Part shown: positions 5,571 to 9,923 of the stretch, piece by piece
How the letters are laid out: every line of letters begins with the position of its first letter
Numbering within the stretch: position 1 is the first letter of the stretch
Source: Deltaproteobacteria bacterium
GTDB lineage: Bacteria > Desulfobacterota > DSM-4660 > Desulfatiglandales > Desulfatiglandaceae
Length of the DNA stretch: 9,923 bases
Assembly: GCA_019307165.1 (NCBI GenBank)
Contig: JAFDKD010000262.1
Location: 1-9,923 of the forward strand
Direction: 5' to 3'
Position numbers and translations under genes: made by a program
Notes under the pieces: model-generated
The model's input: only the letters and a program-made list of their open reading frames with translations
The model's database searches: none
Told to the model about the DNA's origin: nothing

Positions 5571-7128
5571 CAAAATGGTGACGCAGATCATCCCCCTGAC
5601 CTATGCCAACCCGGATGAACTTCAGAAGCTCTTCACCCCCCTCATTTCCAAAAACAGCGTGATCGTCTCCTACCCGCCCACCCGAACCTTGATCGTCACG
5701 GACGTGCTCTCCAATGTCAACAGGCTCCTCCGCATTATCCGTGAAGTGGACCTGCAGGGGATCGGCGAAGAGATATCGGTGATCCCCCTCCGTTATGCCA
5801 CGGCCGAGGACATGGCCAAATCCCTCAGCTCGGTCTTCCAGGGCAGGACGTCGTCCGGAAAAGCGGGTCTTTCGAAAAAAGCGGTCACCAAGATCGTGCC
5901 CGACGAACGCACCAACTCGCTGGTGGTCTTCGCCACCGAGCGTGACGCCGGCAGGATCCGGGAGTTGATCGCCCTCCTGGACCGGAAAATCCCCCGTGGC
6001 GTGGGAAAAATCCATGTGTACTACCTGCAGCACGCCAATGCCGAAGACCTGGCCGCCGTGCTCATGGCCCTCACCTTGAAAGACAAGAAACAGGGCAAGC
6101 CGGGAAAGGCCCCCGCCGTTTCCGGGGACGTCCAGATTGTGGCCGACAAGGCCACCAACTCCCTGGTGATCACAGCGGAAATGGACGACTACCAGGTGCT
6201 GGAAGAGGTGATCCGAAAACTGGATATCTCCCGACAGATGGTCTACATCGAAGCGCTCATCATGGAGGTGAGCGTGAACAAGCAATTCGACCTGGGGGTG
6301 GAGTGGCAGCTGGCGGACGAGACGAGCTACCGGGGCGGAAGCGCCGCCACGTACGGGGCCTTCACCTCGGGTCAGGGCAACAGCCCATCGGTCGATCCCA
6401 CCACCGGAGCGGTTTCGCTTCCCGTGGGCATGGTGTTGGGGATCCTCGGCAAGAGCATCAGTGTGGGCGGCGTCACCTTTCCCAACATCTCCGCGCTGGT
6501 ACGGGCCTACAAAAAGGACTCGGACATTTACATCCGGTCCACGCCCCAGCTGCTCACAATGGACAACGAAGAGGCCGAAATCCGGGTCGGCAGGAACATC
6601 CCCTATCTCACCCGGCAAGAGACCACCACGGCCCAGATCGATTACAGCAGTTATGAGTTCAGGGACGTGGGCGTCATACTCACCATTACGCCGCAGATCA
6701 ACCAGGAACGGTTCGTGGTCCTCAAAATCGACCAGGAACTGACCCAGGTGATCGAGGAAGAATCCTCCGAGGGCCTGCCCGTCACCCTGAAGCGATCCGC
6801 CAGGACCACGGTGGTGGTGCAGGACGGCAACACGGTGGTCATCGGCGGGCTCATCGACCAGACCATGGACCAGGGCGAGGTCAAGGTGCCCTTTCTGGGG
6901 GACATCCCCATCCTGGGCTGGCTGTTCAGGTCCAAGTCCACCAAAAAAGGAAGGACCAACCTCTTTATCTTCCTGACCCCGCACATCGTGGACAACCCGG
7001 CCCAGGCAGCGGCCGTGTCCCGCGAGAAACAAGAGCATATGGACGCGGCCGAAGGGGGCGTGATCAAGATGTACGATTCCAGCCTGGGGAAGGGAAAAGA
7101 GAATAAGGGAAAAGAGAATATCGAATAA
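5374..7128 (+). CDS. gspD: GspD body: rest of N0, N1-N3 and secretin channel
   Basis: Open from a GTG at 5374, 584 residues. The end of N0 is at about 1-46. N1 is at about 68-128 (TQIIPLTYANPDELQKLFTPL). N2 is at about 133-207 (ISVIPLRYATAEDMAKSL). N3 is at about 212-285 (KIHVYYLQHANAEDLAAVLM). The secretin domain is at about 288-540, with ALIMEVSVNKQFDLGVEWQL, the gate region around 345-410, and the family signature VPFLGDIPILGWLFR (505-519) followed by TNLFIFLTPHIVD. All domains are complete and uninterrupted, so the damage is confined to the duplication. The GTG has no ribosome site and the product would lack a signal peptide, so independent function is unlikely. The tail (573-584, GKGKENKGKENIE-type) looks derived from adjoining repeat DNA. 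No lipoprotein-pilotin S-domain is obvious. Confidence 0.85.
   Translation: MKGTVTVISPTKITVEEAYKVFESVLEVNGFTTVPSGTITKVVPSLKARAKGIETRLRPGKGGPDDKMVTQIIPLTYANPDELQKLFTPLISKNSVIVSYPPTRTLIVTDVLSNVNRLLRIIREVDLQGIGEEISVIPLRYATAEDMAKSLSSVFQGRTSSGKAGLSKKAVTKIVPDERTNSLVVFATERDAGRIRELIALLDRKIPRGVGKIHVYYLQHANAEDLAAVLMALTLKDKKQGKPGKAPAVSGDVQIVADKATNSLVITAEMDDYQVLEEVIRKLDISRQMVYIEALIMEVSVNKQFDLGVEWQLADETSYRGGSAATYGAFTSGQGNSPSVDPTTGAVSLPVGMVLGILGKSISVGGVTFPNISALVRAYKKDSDIYIRSTPQLLTMDNEEAEIRVGRNIPYLTRQETTTAQIDYSSYEFRDVGVILTITPQINQERFVVLKIDQELTQVIEEESSEGLPVTLKRSARTTVVVQDGNTVVIGGLIDQTMDQGEVKVPFLGDIPILGWLFRSKSTKKGRTNLFIFLTPHIVDNPAQAAAVSREKQEHMDAAEGGVIKMYDSSLGKGKENKGKENIE
7091..7120 (+). repeat. 15-bp tandem duplication at the gspD 3' end
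   Basis: AGGGAAAAGAGAATA occurs twice (7091-7105 and 7106-7120) and encodes the repeated GKEN of the secretin tail. It runs directly into the AT-rich repeat element of the following gap, which suggests that the gspD C-terminus was extended by the element. Confidence 0.85.
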
Positions 7129-7237
7129 CGAATATCGAACAAGGAATGTTGAAGTATGGATGAATCGATATACCACCGGCGGTTGAATAATCCCGACTTC
7201 GACATTCAACATTCAGTGTTCGATATTCGATATTCAA
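7116..7237. repeat. Inverted-repeat element of GAATATCGAA/TTCGATATTC type
   Basis: The left arm (7116-7155) holds GAATATCGAATAACGAATATC, then GAACAAGGAATGTTGAAG. The right arm (7196-7237) is its imperfect inverse (ACTTCGACATTCAACATTC, then GTTCGATATTCGATATTC). Over 7130-7153 the arms differ at about two positions. The left arm overlaps the gspD stop codon (7126-7128). This AT-rich element is sharply different from the GC-rich genes around it and resembles a dispersed repeat I recall from deltaproteobacteria. The 7238-7307 remainder has no clear promoter. Confidence 0.75.
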
Positions 7238-7307
7238 TCCAACTTTCCTATAATTGCCGGAACCCATGCAATTTCTTCTCCGAAAACGACGTCTTCAGGC
7301 ATAGCGA

Positions 7308-8999
7308 ATGGTAACGCCTATCGGCCAAATACTCATGTCGTCCTGCGGGTTGACCCAAGACGCCCTGGACGAGGCCCTCCGGGTGCAGGAACGGAAGGGA
7401 GGCCGCATCGGCGAGATCCTGACGGCCCAAAAAGCCGTGACCGAGACCGATGTCCTTGAGGCACTCGGCGCCCAGTTCAAGCTGCCCGTGATGCATGCCC
7501 TGCCCCCGGTGGACGGTCGGGCCGGGTTCACGGATAAGGTCCCGATCCAGTTCCTCAAGACCTACCGCATGGTCCCCGTGGACACCCCCGAGGGTCCGGG
7601 CATCGCCGTCAACGACCCCCTCCAGTTCGAACCGCTGGACGACCTCCGCCGCCTGCTGGGCCCGGACGCAACCCGGGTGTGTCTCGCGCCCCTGGCCGCC
7701 ATCAACACCGCCATCAACACCGCCTACGACATGGGCGGGGACTCGGCCGAGCGGGTCATCCAGGGCATGCAGGACGAGGACAGCGACCGGCTCCTGTCCG
7801 AAATCCGGAGAACCGGCGACCTGCTGGACGACACCAGCGCGGCCCCCGTCATCAAGCTGGTCAACCTGATGCTTTCCCAGGCCGTGCGGGACGGCGCCAG
7901 CGACATCCATGTGGAACCCTACCAGGACCAGCTCAAGGTCCGCTACCGGGTGGACGGCATCCTCTACAACATGCTGTCCCCGCCCAAGAACGCCCAGGAC
8001 GCCCTGGTATCCCGGATCAAGATCATGGCCAACCTCAACATCGCGGAAAAGCGACTTCCCCAGGACGGGCGGATCGACATCCGAATCGGGGACAAACAGG
8101 TGGACATCCGCGTGGCCACCCTGCCCACCGCCTTCGGGGAACGCGTGGTCCTGCGGCTCCTGGACAAGAGCCAGGCCCTGCGCCGGCTCCCGGACCTGGG
8201 CATGGACCGGGACGCCCTGACCGCCTTCGACCGCCTCATCCACCTCTCCCACGGCATCATCCTGGTGACCGGCCCCACGGGCAGCGGCAAGACCACCACC
8301 CTGTACGCGGTCCTGGGCACCATCAACCACCCGGACATCAACATCATCACCATCGAGGACCCCGTCGAGTACCAGATGGACGGCATCGGCCAGATCCAGG
8401 TCAATCCCAGGATCGGCCTGACATTCGCCGGGGGGCTCCGCTCCATTGTGCGGCAGGACCCGGACGTGATCCTGGTGGGGGAGATCCGGGACCGGGAAAC
8501 CGCGGAAATCGCCATCCACTCGGCCCTGACCGGCCACCTGGTCTTTTCCACTATCCACACCAACAATTCGGCGGGCGCCGTCACCCGTCTCATCGACATG
8601 GGCATCGAGCCCTATCTGGTGAGTTCGTCGGTGGTGGGGATCCTGGCCCAGCGCCTGGTCCGCACCCTGTGCCCGGAGTGCCGGGAGGCCTACGCGCCGG
8701 ACGCCGCCTCCCTCAAGGAACCGGGCATCCCGGCGGACGCCTTTTCCGACGGGGAGATCTTCCGGGGCCGGGGTTGCGGCGCATGTCTCCAGACCGGGTA
8801 CCGGGGCAGGGCCGGCATCTTCGAACTGATGGTCATGGACGACCCCCTCAAGGCCCTCCTTCTCAAAACCGCGGATGCCAACGCCATTGAAAGCGAGGCC
8901 GCGGCCCGGGGCATGACCACGCTGCTTCAAAACGGCCTTGCCAGGGTAAGGGCCGGGAAAACGACGCTGGAGGAGGTTTTCAGGGTGACGCAGGTGTAG
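7308..8999 (+). CDS. gspE: Type II secretion system ATPase GspE
   Basis: A 563-residue cytoplasmic ATPase that drives pseudopilus assembly, docked to GspL and GspF. The N1E/MshEN-type domain spans about 1-150 (LTQDALDEALRVQERKGGRI). The catalytic core starts at about 175 (SAAPVIKLVNLML, then DGASDIHVEP, the usual GspE opening). Walker A is GPTGSGKTT (322-330), the Asp box is ITIEDPVEY (347-355), Walker B is DPDVILVGEIRD (384-395) and the His box is HLVFSTIHTN (410-419). The zinc tetracysteine is intact (CPEC 455-458, CGAC 490-493). The ATG at 7308 follows a TAG at 7302-7304, so the frame cannot extend upstream. An AGG at 7297-7299 is its only ribosome site. A perfect 12-bp duplication puts an extra AINT at 132-139. 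gspF does not follow. Confidence 0.95.
   Translation: MVTPIGQILMSSCGLTQDALDEALRVQERKGGRIGEILTAQKAVTETDVLEALGAQFKLPVMHALPPVDGRAGFTDKVPIQFLKTYRMVPVDTPEGPGIAVNDPLQFEPLDDLRRLLGPDATRVCLAPLAAINTAINTAYDMGGDSAERVIQGMQDEDSDRLLSEIRRTGDLLDDTSAAPVIKLVNLMLSQAVRDGASDIHVEPYQDQLKVRYRVDGILYNMLSPPKNAQDALVSRIKIMANLNIAEKRLPQDGRIDIRIGDKQVDIRVATLPTAFGERVVLRLLDKSQALRRLPDLGMDRDALTAFDRLIHLSHGIILVTGPTGSGKTTTLYAVLGTINHPDINIITIEDPVEYQMDGIGQIQVNPRIGLTFAGGLRSIVRQDPDVILVGEIRDRETAEIAIHSALTGHLVFSTIHTNNSAGAVTRLIDMGIEPYLVSSSVVGILAQRLVRTLCPECREAYAPDAASLKEPGIPADAFSDGEIFRGRGCGACLQTGYRGRAGIFELMVMDDPLKALLLKTADANAIESEAAARGMTTLLQNGLARVRAGKTTLEEVFRVTQV
7698..7721 (+). repeat. 12-bp tandem duplication in gspE
   Basis: GCCATCAACACC is present twice in a row, in frame, giving AINTAINTAY where relatives typically have a single A-I-N-x-x-Y run at the end of the N-terminal domain. 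It is likely a recent in-frame insertion in a helix or linker and is tolerable. Confidence 0.85.
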
Positions 9000-9190
9000 G
9001 TTGAAGGTAGAAGAAATCTAGAGTCCAGAGACGAGAGTCTAGAGGTCAGGTATCGGACCCGGCTTCGCTAAAGGCCGGCTACGCCGCGGCAAGAGGTTGA
9101 AGGGGGAATTGGGATCTCGGAATTGGGAATGCGGATTTCGGAATGCGGGCCAGGGCGCGATAAGTCATAGCACGGGAACGGTGGAACACG
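9000..9190. other. Non-coding, repeat-rich gap after gspE
   Basis: No gene is seen. It contains a TCTAGAG direct repeat (about 9017-9043). A GC-rich hairpin-prone patch follows (about 9059-9092: CCGGC with GCCGG, then GCCGCGGC). Then comes a GGAATTGGGAAT / GGAATGCGG stutter (about 9107-9150). Such strings are typical decayed dispersed repeats. No hairpin followed by a T-run is present, so a terminator for gspE cannot be placed. Confidence 0.5.
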
Positions 9191-9219
9191 TTGACATTAA
9201 TCATATTTTATACTATGGA
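9191..9219 (+). promoter_or_regulatory. Possible promoter for the secreted repeat protein
   Basis: A perfect TTGACA (9191-9196) stands at the edge of an AT-rich stretch. TATACT (9209-9214) is a good -10 but only 12 nt away; TATGGA (9214-9219) has the right 17-nt spacing but a poor match. The shift in base composition and the distance from gspE suggest that this gene has its own transcription start. The exact site is uncertain. Confidence 0.3.
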
Positions 9220-9278
9220 TCAAATTAAAACGTTCTCAATTGGTCCCGACCATTTCCAAAAATCCTAACGAAAATGCC

Positions 9279-9283
9279 GGAGG
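9279..9283 (+). promoter_or_regulatory. Ribosome binding site of the secreted repeat protein
   Basis: GGAGG lies 7 nt before the ATG at 9291, close to ideal. It is one of the two strong sites in the window that precede a full-length gene, and it fixes the start. Confidence 0.75.
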
Positions 9284-9290
9284 GTTGATA

Positions 9291-9923
9291 ATGGCGATTA
9301 TTCGGATATTTCGAAATTATTTTGAGTTGCATCAAAAATATTTGTTTCCATTAATACTGATGTCCGTGATCTTTCTCTCCTTTCCCGGCACGCCGGCATT
9401 TTCGCAACTTCTGCCGGGGGACATCCTGGTCGTGGACGACGGCGTGGGTACGGATGATAGAGGCGTGATTTTCAGGATCGACCCGGTTACCGGGCAACGA
9501 AACATCCTGACCGATTTCGGCAACATTGCCCAGGGGCCGCTGGGAGAAGATCCAAGCGATTTGGCCCTGTCGGATTCAGGACTGATCTTTGTTATCGATT
9601 CGGACGGGGGTACAAACGCTATTGGCGCGCTTTATACCGTGGATCCATCGACGGGCAACCGGGTGCTTATCAGCGATTTCGGCAACATTGCCGATGGCCC
9701 CCTTGGCAGCTTGCCACGGGGCGTGACGGTGACAAATTCCGGCGACGTATTGGTCACCGACCGTGATGCGGGGACGGACGGCTATGGGGCCTTGTTCAAA
9801 GTCGACCCCGTTACCGGCGTGCGCGTCATGGTGAGTGACTTCGGGAACAATGCCCAGGGGCCGCTGGGCCGCGCTATGGATATCAAGGAAGACAATTCCG
9901 GCAACATATTTGTGGTTGTAAGA
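9291..9923 (+). CDS. Secreted beta-propeller-like repeat protein (3' truncated by window)
   Basis: Open from ATG to the window end, 211 residues so far. A hydrophobic segment at about 18-31 followed by PGTPAFSQ indicates a Sec signal peptide, with likely cleavage near 36-38. The mature part consists of repeats starting at 43 (GDILVVDD), 97 (GLIFVIDS), 151 (GDVLVTDR) and 204 (GNIFVVV), a spacing of 54, 54 and 53 residues. Each complete unit has G-x-[IL]-[FY]-x-[VI]-DP-x-TG-x-R followed by DFGN-x-A-x-GPLG. This pattern suggests NHL/YncE-like propeller blades. No enzyme motif is visible. It starts 291 bp after gspE with its own ribosome site and is probably not part of the T2SS operon. It could be a T2SS cargo protein, but that is only neighbourhood inference. 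The C-terminus, and any sorting signal, is outside the window. Confidence 0.8.
   Translation, partial: MAIIRIFRNYFELHQKYLFPLILMSVIFLSFPGTPAFSQLLPGDILVVDDGVGTDDRGVIFRIDPVTGQRNILTDFGNIAQGPLGEDPSDLALSDSGLIFVIDSDGGTNAIGALYTVDPSTGNRVLISDFGNIADGPLGSLPRGVTVTNSGDVLVTDRDAGTDGYGALFKVDPVTGVRVMVSDFGNNAQGPLGRAMDIKEDNSGNIFVVVR

Larger units (their letters stand above)
4920..7128 (+). pseudogene. gspD: T2SS secretin GspD, split by a 22-bp tandem duplication
   Basis: The whole locus encodes the outer-membrane secretin, but the frame breaks at 5352-5395. There a perfect 22-bp unit occurs twice head to tail. Since 22 is not a multiple of 3, the frame moves by one. Deleting one copy gives 2187 bp, a continuous 728-residue protein. 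It reads across the junction as KGTVTVISPTKITVEEAYKV, a normal N0 sequence. The restored order is signal peptide, Pro/Ala linker, N0, N1, N2, N3, secretin channel and a charged C-terminal tail. As written, translation from the TTG gives a 216-residue product that leaves frame within N0 and stops at 5570. The remainder lacks a signal peptide. The cause could be a true mutation, a reversible phase switch or an assembly error. A single promoter and structured leader lie upstream; gspE follows. Confidence 0.85.

Noticed and set aside
5365..7212. A 615-codon open frame on the minus strand opposite gspD
   Set aside because: It mirrors the GC-rich codon pattern of gspD, is rich in His, Asp and Gly with no domain pattern, and starts inside the repeat element. 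A shadow frame is far more likely.
7064..7267. Minus-strand frame beginning MGSGNYRKVGLNIEYRTLN
   Set aside because: It is the translation of the AT-rich inverted-repeat element. Similar NIEYR/DIRYS strings arise wherever this repeat type occurs and are not genes.
7248..8930. A 560-codon open frame on the minus strand opposite gspE, and a 403-codon + frame at 7679-8890
   Set aside because: Both lie fully within gspE, whose catalytic motifs are intact. Their products are low-complexity (Val/Gly/Asp or Pro/Gly/His/Arg rich), as expected from shifted frames of GC-rich DNA.
9181..9200. Possible sigma-54 promoter (TGGAACACGTTGACA)
   Set aside because: The required GG and GC doublets are not correctly placed: GC is replaced by CA at the -12 position.

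Overview
The window holds one end of a type II secretion system (T2SS) locus on the + strand, followed by the start of an unrelated secreted repeat protein. In order: a 3' gene fragment (1-101, possibly gspM), gspN (98-991), gspC with a PDZ domain (1070-1909), a GspA/ExeA-type AAA+ ATPase with a peptidoglycan-binding domain (2227-3780), a GspB-like inner-membrane TPR protein (3777-4463), the secretin gspD (4920-7128, frameshifted), the assembly ATPase gspE (7308-8999), and a truncated gene for a signal-peptide-bearing propeller-like protein (9291-9923). The likely source is a GC-rich Gram-negative bacterium of the Desulfobacterota (deltaproteobacterial) type. This is inferred from the N-C-A-B-D-E gene content, the SxINDALKKAQ-type N-terminus of the GspB-like protein, and intergenic repeat families that I recall from such genomes. 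No database was searched.

Functionally, GspD is the outer-membrane channel and GspC links it to the inner-membrane platform. GspE powers the pseudopilus, and GspN is an accessory bitopic protein. GspA and GspB are expected to help insert the secretin through the peptidoglycan. GspF and the pseudopilins are not here and presumably lie upstream, because gspE is followed by a non-T2SS gene.

The most notable feature is a perfect 22-bp tandem duplication at 5352-5395 inside the N0 domain of gspD. It shifts the frame and splits the secretin into a signal-peptide/N0 fragment and a downstream body. Removing one copy gives an intact 728-residue GspD. Three other perfect short tandem duplications, all in frame, lie nearby: 3 x 12 bp in gspD, 2 x 15 bp at the gspD 3' end, and 2 x 12 bp in gspE.

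Each of the four larger gaps (1910-2208, 4464-4919, 7129-7307, 9000-9290) is filled with palindromic or low-complexity dispersed-repeat sequence, a different type in each. The gap before gspD also has a good sigma-70-like promoter and a strongly structured leader. In that leader, alternative base pairing could mask or free the gspD Shine-Dalgarno sequence, which makes it a candidate, unproven riboregulator.
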